Positions 1 through 12,300 of a stretch of 64,000 nucleotides of DNA are shown here, in pieces (within the stretch, counting starts at the first letter, position 1; the number at the start of each line of letters is the position of its first letter). This stretch comes from Micromonospora olivasterospora. GTDB lineage: Bacteria > Actinomycetota > Actinomycetes > Mycobacteriales > Micromonosporaceae. The stretch is taken from positions 5,890,001-5,954,000 of the forward strand of contig NZ_VLKE01000001.1 in assembly GCF_007830265.1 (NCBI RefSeq). The letters run 5' to 3'. Made by a program: the position numbers and the translations under genes. The notes under the pieces were generated by a model. The model saw nothing but the letters and a program-made list of their open reading frames with translations, was not told the origin of the DNA and did not search any database.

Positions 1-3000
1 CCTGGCTGGACCACGGAGCTACGGCGCCGATACCCGGGCCGGCACCCGCCTCGCCGACGGGCACGGACCTGCCACAACTGCCCGGGCCGTGGGACGACCC
101 GGACGCCCCCACCACACCGGCCTGGCCGACAGGGCGGGCAGAACCGGCGGAGCCGATGGGGTGGACGGAACCGGGATGGCCGGTTCCCGGCACGGCTGCG
201 ACCCACGAGCACGGTGCGGCGATCTCCACCGACCCCGGCCAGCCCAGCAATCAGGCCGGCCAGGGCAGCGACAACCTCGACGACTGGGCCACCCACGAGA
301 TGGACCCAGCCGATTTACTCGATGTGGACCCGGCCGACCTGCTCTACCTGCTTGAGGCCGTGGGCACGGAACCCGACCCCGAACCGCAACCGATGCATCC
401 GCCCCGGCCGCAGACCCCGCCCCGCCCGACATCGTGGCCGCAACCCAACGGCGACCAGCCCAGCCAGTCCCCCGGGACTCAGTCGATCCCGCCCGGACCA
501 GGCACGCAGAATCCGGCACCTCAATCGCCGACGCCCGAGCCGGTTCCCGGCATGGATGTGACCCACGAGCACGATGCGGCGATCTCCACCGACTTCGGCC
601 AGCCCAGCATCGACGATCAGGCCGACTACGGCAGCAGGAACCTCGACGACTGGGCCGACGACGGCGGGAACCTCGACGACTGGGCCATCGGGCAGGGGCC
701 GGACATGGACTGGCAACCATCCCTCACGCCACCCCCAGCGGTGACCCACACCGACGCCGGCACCATCCACACCGGCGACACCCCCCACCACCCCACCGAC
801 GAGCCACCCACCACACCCGCCCCACTGCACCCCCACCAACCCCAACCCACCGCCAGCAGCCGACAGGTACGCCACCCGGACGAGGCCCGGGCCCTGTTCG
901 ACCAACACGCCGACTACATCGCCACCACCACAGCGCAGCGGGAACCGCTGCGGCAGTTGTGGCACGCCCTGATCAACCACATGGACGACAACGGAACCAT
1001 CACCGCCAGCGGGTCAGACCTCGCCAAGGCGACATCCACACCGCGACCGACGGTGCGTGACCGGATCGGGGTATTGCGCGACCGTGGTCTGCTGCAGCGG
1101 GTCCAAGAAGCACACCGTGGCGGGGCGGCGCGGTACGGGGTAAGCGACCCGGGCCGGCCCCGGCAAGCACCGCTGCCCGCCCCTCCCGAGGGCAGCCGGT
1201 GGGTGCACAACCCGGACGAGGCCCGAGCCCTGATCGACCAACACGCCGACCACATCGCCACCACCACAGCGCAGCGAGACCAACTGCGGCAGTTGTGGCA
1301 CGCCCTGATCGACCGGATGGACGACAACGGAACCATCACCGCCAGCGAGCCAGACCTCGCCAAGGCGACAGCCACACCGCGACCGACGGTGCGTCACCGG
1401 ATCGGGGTATTGCGCGACCGTAATCTGCTGCAGCGGGTCCAAGAAGCACACCGTGGCGGGCGGCACGGTACGGGGTGAGCGACCCGGGCCGGCCCCGGCA
1501 AGCACCGCTGCCCGCCCCTCCCGAGGGCAGCCGGTGGGTGCGCGACCCGGACGAGGCCCAGGCCCTGTTCGACCAACACGCCGACCACATCGCCACCACC
1601 ACAGCGCAGCGAGACCAGCTGCGGCAGTTGTGGCACGCCCTGATCGACCGGATGGACGACAACGGAACCATCACCGCCAGCGAGCCAGACCTCGCCACGG
1701 CGACATCCACACCGCAGCCGACGGTGCATTACCGGATCGGGGTATTGCGCGACCGTGGTCTGCTGCAGCGGGTCCAGGAAGCACACGGTCGCGGGGCGGC
1801 GCGGTACGGGGTGAGCGACCCGGGCCGGCCCCGGCAAGCACCGGTGCCCGGCCCTGCCCTCGGACCGCACCGCCCACAAGGTGAAAATCTGTCCTGGCTG
1901 GACCACGGAGCTACGGCGCCGATACCCGGGCCGGCACCCGCCTCGCCGACGGGCACGGACCTGCCACAACTGCCCGGGCCGTGGGACGACCCGGACGCCC
2001 CCACCACACCGGCCTGGCCGACAGGGCGGGCAGAACCGGCGGAGCCGATGGGGTGGACGGAACCGGGATGGCCGGTTCCCGGCACGGCTGCGACCCACGA
2101 GCACGGTGCGGCGATCTCCACCGACCCCGGCCAGCCCAGCAATCAGGCCGGCCAGGGCAGCGACAACCTCGACGACTGGGCCACCCACGAGATGGACCCA
2201 GCCGATTTACTCGATGTGGACCCGGCCGACCTGCTCTACCTGCTTGAGGCCGTGGGCACGGAACCCGACCCCGAACCGCAACCGATGCATCCGCCCCGGC
2301 CGCAGACCCCGCCCCGCCCGACATCGTGGCCGCAACCCAACGGCGACCAGCCCAGCCAGTCCCCCGGGACTCAGTCGATCCCGCCCGGACCAGGCACGCA
2401 GAATCCGGCACCTCAATCGCCGACGCCCGAGCCGGTTCCCGGCATGGATGTGACCCACGAGCACGATGCGGCGATCTCCACCGACTTCGGCCAGCCCAGC
2501 ATCGACGATCAGGCCGACTACGGCAGCAGGAACCTCGACGACTGGGCCGACGACGGCGGGAACCTCGGCGACTGGGCCATCGGGCAGGGGCCGGACATGG
2601 ACTGGCAACCATCCCTCACGCCACCCCCAGCGGTGACCCACACCGACGCCGGCACCATCCACACCGGCGACACCCCCACCACCCCACCGACGAGCCACCC
2701 ACCACACCCGCCCCACTGCACCCCCACCAACCCCAACCCACCGCCAGCAGCCGACAGGTACGCCACCCGGACGAGGCCCGGGCCCTGTTCGACCAACACG
2801 CCGACCACATCGCCACCACCACAGCGCAGCGAGACCAGCTGCGGCAGTTGTGGCACGCCCTGATCAACCACATGGACGACAACGGAACCATCACCGCCAG
2901 CGTGTCAGACCTCGCCAAGGCGACATCCACACCGCGACCGACGGTGCGTGACCGGATCGGGGTATTGCGCGGCCGTGGTCTGCTGCAGCGGGTCCAAGAA

Positions 3001-6000
3001 GCACACGGTCGCGGGGCGGCGCGGTACGGGGTGAATGATCCCGGTCAGCCCCGGCAAGCACCGCTGCCCGCCCCTCCCGAGGGCAGCCGGTGGGTGCGCG
3101 ACCCGGACGAGGCTCGGGCCCTGTTCGACCAGCACGCCGACCACATCGCCACCACAGCGCAGCGGGAACCGCTGCGGCAGTTGTGGCACGCCCTGATCGA
3201 CCGGATGGACGACAACGGAACCATCACCGCCAGCGCGTCAGACCTCGCCAAGGCGACAGCCACACTGCCGCAGACGGTGCATCACCGGATCGGGGTATTG
3301 CGCGACCGTGGTCTGCTGCAGCGGGTCCAAGAAGCACACCGTGGCGGGGCGGCGCGGTACGGGGTAAGCGACCCGGGCCGGCCCCGGCAAGCACCGCTGC
3401 CCGCCCCTCCCGAGGGCAGCCGGTGGGTGCACAACCCGGACGAGGCCCGAGCCCTGATCGACCTGCACGCCAACCACATCGCCACCACCACAGCGCAGCG
3501 AGACCAACTGCGGCAGTTGTGGCACGCCCTGATCGACCGGATGGACGACAACGGAACCATCACCGCCAGCGAGCCAGACCTCGCCACGGCGACATCCACA
3601 CTGCAGCCGACGGTGCATGACCGGATGGGGGTATTGCGCGACCGTGGTCTGCTGCAGCGGGTCCAGGAAGCACACGGTCGCGTGGCGGCGCGGTACGGGG
3701 TGAGCGACCCGGGCCGGCCCGGCAAGCACCGCTGCCCGGCCCTGCCCTCGGACCAAACCGCCCACAAGGTGAAAATCTGTCCTGGCTGGACCACGGAGCT
3801 ACCGCGCCGATACCCGGGCCGGCACCCGCCTCGCCGACGGACACGGACCTGCCACAGCTGCCCGGGCCGTGGGACGACCCGGACGCCCCCACCACGCCGG
3901 CCTGGCCGACAGGGTGGGCAGAACCGGCGGAGCCGATGGAGTGGACGGAACCGGGATGGCCGGTTCCCGGCACGGCTGCGACCGACGAGCACGGTGCGGC
4001 GATATCCACCGACTTCGGCCAGCCCAGCATCGACGATCAGGCCGACGACGGCAGCAGGAACCTCGACGACTGGGCCGACGACGGCGGGAACCTCGGCGAC
4101 TGGGCCATCGGGCAGGGGCCGGACATGGACTGGCAACCACCCCTCACGGTGGCCCGCACCGACGCCGGCACCATCCACACCGGCGACACCCCCCACCACC
4201 CCACCGACGAGCCACCCACCACACCCGCCCCACTGCACCCCCACCAACCCCAACCCACCGCCAGCAGCCGACAGGTACGCCACCCGGACGAGGCCCGGGC
4301 CCTGTTCGACCAACACGCCGACCACATCGCCACCACCACAGCGCAGCGAGACCAACTGCGGCAGTTGTGGCACGCCCTGATCGACCGGATGGACGACAAC
4401 GGAACCATCACCGCCACCGAGTCAGACCTCGCCAAGGCGACAGCCACACCGCAGCAGACGGTGCATGACCGGATCGGGATATTGCGCGACCGTGGTCTGC
4501 TGCAGCGGGTCCAAGAAGCACACCGTGGCGGGGCGGCGCGGTACGGGGTGAGCGACCCGGGCCGGCCCCGGCAAGCACCGCTGCCCGCCCCTGCCCTCGG
4601 ACCAAACCGCCCACAAGGTGAAGATCTGTCCTGGCTGGACCACGGAGCTACGGCGCCGATACCCGGGCCGGCACCCGCCTCGCCGACGGACACGAGCCTG
4701 CCACAGCTGCCCGGGCCGTGGGACGACCCGGACGCCCCCACCACGCCGGCCTGGCCGACAGGGTGGGCAGAACCGGCGGAGCCGATGGGGTGGGCGGAAC
4801 CGGGGTGGCCGGTTCCCGGCACGGCTGCGACCCACGAGCACGGTGCGGCGATCTCCACCGACCCCGGCCAGCCCAGCAATCAGGCCGGCCAGGGCAGCGA
4901 CAACCTCGACGACTGGGCCACCCACGAGATGGACCCAGCCGATTTACTCGATGTGGACCCGGCCGACCTGCTCTACCTGCTTGAGGCCGTGGGCACGGAA
5001 CCCGACCCCGAACGGCAACCGATGCATCCGCCCCGGCCGCAGACCCCGCCCCGCCCGACATCGTGGCCGCAACCCAACGGCGACCAGCCCAGCCAGTCCC
5101 CCGGGACTCAGTCGATCCCGCCCGGACCAGGCACGCAGAATCCGGCACCTCAATCGCCGACGCCCGAGCCGGTTCCCGGCATGGATGTGACCCACGAGCA
5201 CGGTGCGGCGATCTCCACCGACTTCGGCCAGCCCAGCATCGACGATCAGGCCGACTACGGCAGCAGGAACCTCGACGACTGGGCCGACGACGGCGGGAAC
5301 CTCGACGACTGGGCCGGCGACGGCGGGAACCTCGGCGACTGGGCCATCGGGCAGGGGCCGGACATGGACTGGCAACCATCCCTCACGCCACCCCCAGCGG
5401 TGACCCACACCGACGCCGGCACCATCCACACCGGCGACACCCCCCACCACCCCACCGACGAGCCACCCACCACACCCGCCCCACTGCATCCCGACCAACC
5501 CCAACCCACCGCCGGCAGCCGACAGGTACGCCACCCGGACGAGGCCCGGGCCCTGTTCGACCAACACGCCGACCACATCGCCACCACAACGTCCCGGCCG
5601 ACGGGGCGGGCAGAACCGGCGGAGCCGGATCCCGGCATGGATGTGACCGACGAGCACGGTGCGGCGATCTCCACCCACCCCGGCCAGCCCAGCATCGACG
5701 ATCAGGCCGACGACGGCGGCGGGAACCTCGGCGACTGGGCCATCGGGCAGGGGCCGGACATGGACTGGCAACCATCCCTCACGCCACCCCCAGCGGTGAC
5801 CCACACCGACGCCGGCACCATCCACACCGGCGACACCCCCCACCACCCCACCGACGAGCCACCCACCACACCCGCCCCACTGCACCCCGACCAACCCCAA
5901 CCCACCGCCACCAGCCGACAGGTACGCCACCCGGACGAGGCCCGGGCCCTGTTCGACCAACACGCCAACCACATCGCCACCACAACGTCCCGGCCGACGG

Positions 6001-6330
6001 GGCGGGCAGAACCGGCGGAGCCGGATCCCGGCACGGATGTGACCGACGAGCACGGTGCGGCGATCTCCACCCACCCCGGCCAGCCCAACATCGACGATCA
6101 GGCCGACGACGGCGGCGGGAACCTCGGCGACTGGGCCATCGGGCAGGGGCCGGACATGGACTGGCAACCACCCCTCACGCCACCCCCAGCGGTGACCCAC
6201 ACCGACGCCGGCACCATCCACACCGGCGATGCCCCCACCACCCCACCGACGAGCCACCCACCACACCCACCCCACTGCACCCCGACCAACACCAACCCGC
6301 CGCCACCAGCCGACAGGTACGCCACCCGGA
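1..6330 (+). repeat. Long direct repeats of the Pro/Asp-rich linker module
   Basis: A linker block of nearly 0.8 kb starts at 1, 1893 and 4630, and a shorter version lacking the internal DPADLLDVDPADLLYLLEA section starts at 3781. The copies at 1 and 1893 (offset 1892) are almost base-for-base identical over about 780 bases. Between 5600 and 6330 the tail of the block is reiterated twice more. Near-identity of DNA as well as protein implies recent duplication or gene conversion. It also makes this region prone to collapse or indels in assembly. Confidence 0.85.
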
Positions 6331-7308
6331 CGAGGCCCGGGCCCTGATCGACCAACACGCCGACCACATCGCCGCCACCACAGCGCAGCGAGACCAACTG
6401 CGGCAGTTGTGGCACGCCCTGATCAACCACATGGACGACAACGGAACCATCACCGCCAGCGAGTCAGACCTCGCCAAGGCGACATCCACACCGCAGCCGA
6501 CGGTGCATGACCGGATCGGGGTATTGCGCGACCGTGGTCTGCTGCAGCGGGTCCAGGAAGCACACCGTGGCGGGGCGGCGCGGTACGGGGTGAGCGACCC
6601 GGGCCGGCCCGGCAAGCACCGCTGCCCGCCCCTCCCGAGGGCAGCCGGTGGGTGCACAACCCGGACGAGGCCCGGGCCCTGATCGACCTGCACGCCGACC
6701 ACATCGCCACCACCACAGCGCAGCGGGACCAGCTGCGGCAGTTGTGGCACGCCCTGATCGACCGGATGGACGACAACGGAACCATCACCGCCAGCGAGTC
6801 AGACCTCACCGCGGCGACATCCATATGGCAGCAGAGGGTGCGTACCCGGATCGGGGTACTGCGCGACCGTGGTCTGCTGCAGCTGGTCCAGGAAGGCCAT
6901 GGTCGTGTGGGGGCGCGGTACAGAGTGACCGACCCGGGTCAGCCCCGGCAAGCACCGCTGCCCGCCCCTCCCGAGGGCAGCCGGTGGGTGCACAACCCGG
7001 ACGAGGCCCGAGCCCTGTTCGACCAACACGCCGACCACATCGCCACCACCACACCGCAGCGGGACCAGCTGCGGCAGTTGTGGCACGCCCTGATCGACCG
7101 CATGGACGACAACGGAACCATCACCGCCAGCGAGCCAGACCTCGCCAGGGCGACATCCGCAAAGCAGTCGACGGTGCATCGCCGCATCGCGGCATTACTG
7201 CGCGGCAGAGCTCTGCTGCAGCTGATCCAGAAAGGTCACGGCAGCGTGGCGGCGCGGTACCGGGTGAGCGATCCGGGTCAGCCCCGGCGGACCGTGTCAA
7301 GGGACTGA
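1..7308 (+). CDS. Giant modular winged-helix repeat protein, 3' part, with five single-base frame breaks
   Basis: The gene enters from before base 1 in frame with base 3 and ends at the TGA at 7306-7308. It alternates Pro/Asp-rich linkers (for example GWTEPGWPVPGTAA and LDDWA repeats) with copies of a roughly 90-residue winged-helix-like domain (DEARALFDQHAD, RQLWHALIDRMDDNG, LAKAT..PTV..RIGVLRDRGLLQ, RYGVSDP). Ten copies are full and two are cut after their first 20 or so residues. The frame breaks near 1460, 2675, 3719, 6234 and 6609. At each point the other copies have one more G or C, and adding five bases gives a single frame of about 2437 codons. The domain resembles MarR/ArsR-type DNA-binding folds, so a repetitive DNA-binding or scaffold role is an inference. 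The N-terminal part outside the window would decide the family. I do not recognise the full protein. Confidence 0.6.
870..7275 (+). repeat. Winged-helix modules with a 336-bp period
   Basis: Full copies begin near 870, 1206, 1541, 2757, 3093, 3427, 4275, 6315, 6650 and 6988. Stubs that stop after the first 20 or so residues begin near 5525 and 5920. Within a run the DEAR motif recurs every 336 bases (112 codons), or 335 where a base is missing. The last two copies (6650-7275) diverge most in the recognition-helix region, and the internal copies are nearly clonal. Confidence 0.85.
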
Positions 7309-7351
7309 GGCCAGTGGGAGTCAAGCCTCGATCCGTGGACGAGCCCTCGGG

Positions 7352-7996
7352 TTGATCCCGCTTGCGAATTGGTGGATCTTGCTGATGAGGTGTGCTGATC
7401 CGATGCCCAGCGTGCTCGGTCCCGCTCGTTGGCAGGTGTGGATGCCGGGGTTGGCGGAGATTCGCGCCCTGTCCGCCGGCAACTACATCGTCATCGACAA
7501 CGGTGGCGGCTGGGAGACGTACTACTTCCACCTCGCGGCCTACTCGGTCGCCAACGGCCAGGCGGTCCAGCAGGGACAACAGATCGGCACCACCGGCAGC
7601 ACCGGCAACTCGTCCGGGGCGAACATCCACTACGAGCAGCTCTACAACGGCGTGGGGCAGACCATCGTGATCAACGGCGTCTCGCTCGCGCCGTACCCCG
7701 GCTCGTACAACCAGAAGTACCTGACCAGCGACAACGGCTGCGGCGGCGGCACCGCGTTCTGGACCTGGGGCTCGGGCGTGCGCGTCCGTTCCGACGCGTA
7801 CCTGTCCTCCCCGACCGTGACCACCCTGGCCGGCCCGACGTTGGTCTACGTGCTGTGCCAGAAGCAGGGCGACTGGGTGAACGCCGAGGGCTACAGCAAC
7901 AACTGGTGGTCCAAGCTGCGCGACCAGCGGGGCTTCATCACCAACATCTACATCGACCATCCGGCGTCGCAGCTACCGGGCGTACCCATCTGTTAG
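7352..7996 (+). pseudogene. 5'-truncated M23-type peptidase with C-terminal SH3-like domain
   Basis: From about 7470 the reading is recognisably the second half of a LytM/M23 fold (GNYIVIDNGGGWETYYFHL, GQQIGTTGSTGNSSGANIHYEQ). An SH3b-like tail follows (SGVRVRSDAYLSSPTV...GDWVNAEG). The N-terminal half that carries the HxxxD metal ligands is absent. In the remaining HxH motif the first His reads as Asn (NIHYE). Family members are secreted peptidoglycan peptidases, but no signal peptide remains here and the first 40 or so residues (IPLANWWILLMRC) look like fortuitous translation of junction sequence. The fragment therefore cannot be an active metalloenzyme. It lies just downstream of the winged-helix array, so a deletion or insertion joined the two. 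The stop is followed by a strong terminator. Confidence 0.75.
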
Positions 7997-8012
7997 TCAA
8001 CTCGGGCGCGAA

Positions 8013-8040
8013 GGGCGAGGGCCGGATTCGGCCCTCGCCC
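8013..8040. terminator. Bidirectional hairpin terminator
   Basis: A perfect 12-bp stem (gggcgagggccg / cggccctcgccc) with a 4-base loop (gatt) is followed by cttctt on the plus strand. It sits between the convergent M23 remnant (ends 7996) and the kinase gene (ends 8061), so it can serve both. Confidence 0.8.
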
Positions 8041-8060
8041 CTTCTTGTCGCGCCTGCGGG

Positions 8061-9356
8061 TCACTGGGGATCCGGCCAGCCCGTCAGGCCCGCGCCCCGG
8101 CCGGCGTGCGCGTCCTGCACCCGGCGGGCCCACAGGTACGCCATCGGCAGGTAGTCGAACTCGTACGCCGGCCCCATCCGCTCGGCCAGGTCGGCGAACT
8201 TGACCAACTCGAAGAGGGCGGCGACGGGCCGGGCGACCTGCCATGCCTCCAGCAGCACGCCGGGCGGCGCGACCTGCCGCCAGCCCTCCAGGTACGCCGC
8301 GACGTGCCGGCGGGCGTCCGGCTCACCGACGGCGTGCAGCCAGCCGCCCAGGTCGAGCAGCGGGTGGGACACGGTGGCGAAGCTCCAGTCGAACAGCAGC
8401 GGGCCCGCCGGCCGGTCGGCGGCATTGTGCTGGTGGAAGTCGCCGTGCACCAGGCTCAGTGGCAGGTCGAAGTCGTCCAGTTCGGCACACCGGTCCTGCA
8501 GCCACAGCCCGACCCGGGTCAGCCTGGCCCGATCCGGCGTCCCGGACGGCTGCCACAGCTCGGGGCGCCGCAGCAGCGCCGGCACCCGACCGGCCAGGTC
8601 GTCCAGGGTGCGGGTCGGGCAGCCCGCCTCGCGCAGCGGGGCGGGCCGCCCGACCGTGCCGACCTGGATCCGGGCCAGCATCCGCAGGGCGGCGGCCGCG
8701 TCCCGCACCGGCGGCTGGGCGCCGAAGTCCGCGCTCAGCCACCAGCCATCCTCCGGCGAGGCGGCCAGCACCTGCGGCACCGCGTCGAGCCAGGTGCGCG
8801 CGAGGTGGCCGATGAGCCGCGGCTCGTGCGCCAGGTGCGGCAGCCCGGCCTTGAGGAACACCCGGCCGGCGGAGGTCGGGGCGCACAGCACGCTCGACGT
8901 CGTCCAGTGCCGGATCTGCGCGACCGGCCCCGTCCGCCGCGCCCCCTGCGCGGCCAACGTGGCGTCGACCCAGTCGACGGCGCGGGCGTGCCAGCCGGGT
9001 CGGAACCACGCCGGCCGCGTCGCGGGCTCGGGCCGGTCGAGCCACTCGCGGACGGTGCCGGCGCCGAACGCGGCCGCGTCGAACCAGGCGTACCCGCCGG
9101 TCGGCTCGCCGCGCACCGGCTCCGCCGCGAACACGGTGGCGTCCAGCGGCTCCAGCAGCGCCACCGTCACACCGGTCTCGGCGGCCACCGCGCCCGGCAC
9201 CTGGCTGCTCGGCGGCGGCCAGGTACCGGGCAGCCGCAGCCGGGGCGGGGCGGGGCCGTCGCCGTCGCGGCGGCCGAGGATCCGCTGCCGGTCGGCCGTG
9301 GCGACGATCACCTCGACCTCGACCGGCCCGGCGATCGAAGGGGCGGCGGCGGTCAC
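8061..9356 (-). CDS. Phosphotransferase of the APH/kinase fold with extra N-terminal domain
   Basis: This is a 431-residue protein. The C-terminal two thirds is an aminoglycoside-phosphotransferase/choline-kinase-type domain: the catalytic loop is [10 protein letters not shown] near residue 302 and the metal-binding DFG equivalent is LLFDWSF. The first 130 or so residues ([19 protein letters not shown] ... [17 protein letters not shown] ... [11 protein letters not shown]) look like a degenerate Nudix-type fold; that reading is tentative. The GTG start overlaps the TGA of the NRPS-MFS gene, so the two are translationally coupled. In biosynthetic loci such kinases often phosphorylate the product for self-resistance or maturation; here the substrate is unknown. 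It is the last gene before the terminator at 8013-8040. Confidence 0.8.
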   Translation of the reverse strand: MTAAAPSIAGPVEVEVIVATADRQRILGRRDGDGPAPPRLRLPGTWPPPSSQVPGAVAAETGVTVALLEPLDATVFAAEPVRGEPTGGYAWFDAAAFGAGTVREWLDRPEPATRPAWFRPGWHARAVDWVDATLAAQGARRTGPVAQIRHWTTSSVLCAPTSAGRVFLKAGLPHLAHEPRLIGHLARTWLDAVPQVLAASPEDGWWLSADFGAQPPVRDAAAALRMLARIQVGTVGRPAPLREAGCPTRTLDDLAGRVPALLRRPELWQPSGTPDRARLTRVGLWLQDRCAELDDFDLPLSLVHGDFHQHNAADRPAGPLLFDWSFATVSHPLLDLGGWLHAVGEPDARRHVAAYLEGWRQVAPPGVLLEAWQVARPVAALFELVKFADLAERMGPAYEFDYLPMAYLWARRVQDAHAGRGAGLTGWPDPQ

Positions 9357-12300
9357 GGCCGCCGCCCCGCGACGAGCTCGGACGCCCGGGGCCGGGACGC
9401 GACAACCGGCCCGGTCGCCGCCGGGTCCCGGCGGTGCTGCAACGACTGCACGCCGACGAGGTCGTCGGGAATGGCGTCGGGGGCCTCGGTGTCGAACCGC
9501 GCGATGGCCTTGATCCGGGACGACACCAGGACGAGGACGGCGATGGCGAGCCCCGCCAGCACGTAGACGAGCGCGATGCCCCGACCCTCGCCCACCCCGA
9601 CCAGCCGGCCGGCGGTCGGGGCGAGCGCCCCGCCGGGCATCAGCTTCGGCCCGAAGAACGCCGTCGCGGCCGGTGCCAGCACGGCGAAGCCGACACGACG
9701 CGGGCGTTGAGCAGCCCCTCCCGGCCGCGGCAGGGTGGACCAGGAGATCATCTGGTTGAGGGCGGCGGCCCGCCCGTGGTACCGCTGGGGGATCTTCACC
9801 TGCACGATCGCCCGGTAGATGCCGGTGGTCATGGTCAGCCCGGCCGCGATCCCGCAGGCGCCGGCCGCCACCAGCGCCAGGTCGGGGCGCAGGCCGACGA
9901 GGACGCAGGACAGGGCGATGGCGAGGATGGCCAGCAGCACGCCGCGCATCGGCCGGCGGGCCGGGCCGCCCCAGACGGCCACCACGAGCCCGGCCAGGGT
10001 GGCGCCCAGCCCGGACAGGAACGACACCCGGGCCACGTCGCCGATGTCGCCGGAGGACAGCACCAGCGGGCTGGTCAGGATCAGCGGCGGGGCCAGGAAG
10101 ACGTTCAGCACCAGGAAGAAGATCAGCATCGCCCGCAGGTGCCGGTGGCCCCAGGAGTACCGGAAGCCGTTGGCGATCTCGGCGGTGAGCGTCTCGCGCC
10201 GGTGCCAGCCCATCATCGCCGGCCAGCGGATCAGCGCGGTGACCCCGACGGCGACGGTGTAGCTGACGATGTCGAGCACCAGGATGCCGTCCAGCCCGAT
10301 GGTGGCCAGCGCGCCGGCCGCGACCAGCGGCACGAACAGGGTGCCGAAGCCGTTGACCATCTCGACCACGCCGATGGCGTGCCGCAGGTACCGCTTGGGG
10401 ACGAGTTGTGGCACGGACGCCACGTACGCCAGGCGTTGGAAGGCCGTCGCCACCGACAGCGCGACCATCAGGCTGTACAGGTGCCAGAGCTGGAGGGTGT
10501 CGGTCCAGAGCAGGAGGCCGAGCGTGAACTGGATGGCCAGGGCCGCGCCGGAGCCGCCGAGCAGCACCAGGCGGCGGTTGGAGCGGTCCACGACCGCGCC
10601 GGCCAGCGGCGCGACCACCAGGCCCGGGACGAGGCCGAGGGTGACGAAGAGCGCGAGCCGGGCGACCGAGCCGGTCTCCAGGTAGATCCAGATGGGGATG
10701 GCCCAGGCGGTGAAGGCCGAGCCGATCAGGGAGACCAGCTGGCCGCTGGCGACGCCGAGGAACCGGCGCATGCTCGGCTCGACCGGCCGGCGCCGCGGTG
10801 CCGCCGCCGGGGCGCCGCCGCGCTCCGCCGGGTCGGTCCGGTCGGCGGTTCCGGCCCGGCCGGCGCGGTGTACGTCGTGCAGCCACCAGTCGCTGTCCGC
10901 GCCCCGGCTGGCCAGGGTCAGTGCCGCGCCGTCGTCCTCCTCGATCGCCCGGTGCGTGGTGGTGACGATCTCGGCCAGCTCCGTGGCGCGGTACCGGTTG
11001 AAGTAGTGGCCGCCCTCGTCGAGCACCACGAGCACGCAGGTGTCGGAGAGGAACTCCCACTCGCGGAAGCGTTCCTCGTAGTAGTCCGTGGCCGGGTCCT
11101 GCTCCCCGATGACCGAGATGACCGGCGCGTTGATCTTGGTGACGCGGCTGTCCAGCAGCCCGCCGTAGTAGTCCTCCGCGCTGCGGGTGTCGTGCCGCAT
11201 GTTGCGGATGATCCGGTTGGCCTCCTCGAGGCCCAGCTCCTCGATGTCGACGCCGCGGCCGATCAGCCGGTTGATGAAGGTGCGGTTGCTGAGCAGCGGC
11301 TCCATGTCGGCCACCCGGGACAGCCGGTTGAGGATCCCCCGGGGCCGGGCGAACGGGAAGATGCCGCCGACGTACACGGCGTCGAGTTCCCGGCCGGCGG
11401 CCTCCAGCTTGCGGGCCACCGCCACGACGAGGGCGCTGCCGATGCCGCAGTGCCCGTAGAGGACCAGCGGGCCCGTCACGTCCCGGAGGATCTCGGCCAC
11501 GCAGCCGTCGACCAGGTCGGCGAACTCCATCGTGTCCTGCGACCCGCCGGCCTCCTCGCCGTGGATGGCCACCGAGTACAGCCGGTGGCCGGCCGGCATC
11601 GCCTCGGCCAGCGCCTGGTAGATCGCCGCGCTGCCGCCGCCGTAGGGCACGCAGACGTAGGACGACACCAGCTCGCCGGCCGGGATCGGCCGGGTCAGCT
11701 CGTGCAGCAGCCGGGCCGGCGCGGCCTCGCCGGCCGGCTCGTCGAGCAGCCGGGCGAGCTCGCGGACAGTCCGGCAGCGGAACAGGTCCATCAGGGACAC
11801 CGAGCCGCTGCCGCCGGCCGCCTCGACGCCGCGACGGATCCGGGTGACGGCCTGGGTGGCGAGCAGCGAGTGCCCGCCGATGAGGAAGAAGTCGTCGTCG
11901 ATGCCGACCCGCTCGGTCTTCAGCAGCTCCGCCCAGATCCCGGCGATGAGCCGCTCGTTCGCGGTGCGCGGCTCGGCGAACTCCTGCTCCGCCTGCTGGG
12001 TGACGTCCGGGTCCGGCAACGCGCGGTGGTCCAGCTTGCCGTTCGGGGTCAGCGGCAGCGCGTCGAGCAGCACGAACGCCGCCGGCACCATGTACTCGGC
12101 GAGGCTGTGCCCGACGTGGTCGCGCAGCTGCCCGGCGGTCGGCCGGTCGCCGTCGGGGGCCGGCACGACGTACGCCACCAGCCGCCGGTCGCCGCCCGCG
12201 TCCTCGTTGACCAGCACCGCCGCCGTGCGCACGGCCGGGTGGCTCTGCAGGGCCGCCTCGATCTCGCCGAGCTCGATCCGGTAGCCGCGGATCTTGACCT

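Noticed and set aside
4944..6275. Long minus-strand reading rich in Gly and Val, silk- or elastin-like
   Set aside because: It is the antisense of the linker and winged-helix repeats. High GC keeps it open, and its composition and lack of start signals show it is a shadow.
1450..6620. Programmed ribosomal frameshifting in the winged-helix array
   Set aside because: All shifts need a base added, sites vary between copies, and other copies have the full run. No slippery heptamer plus pseudoknot layout is seen. Kept only as a remote option.
870..7275. CRISPR-like periodic repeats
   Set aside because: The period is 336 bases, the repeats are coding, and there are no short unique spacers.
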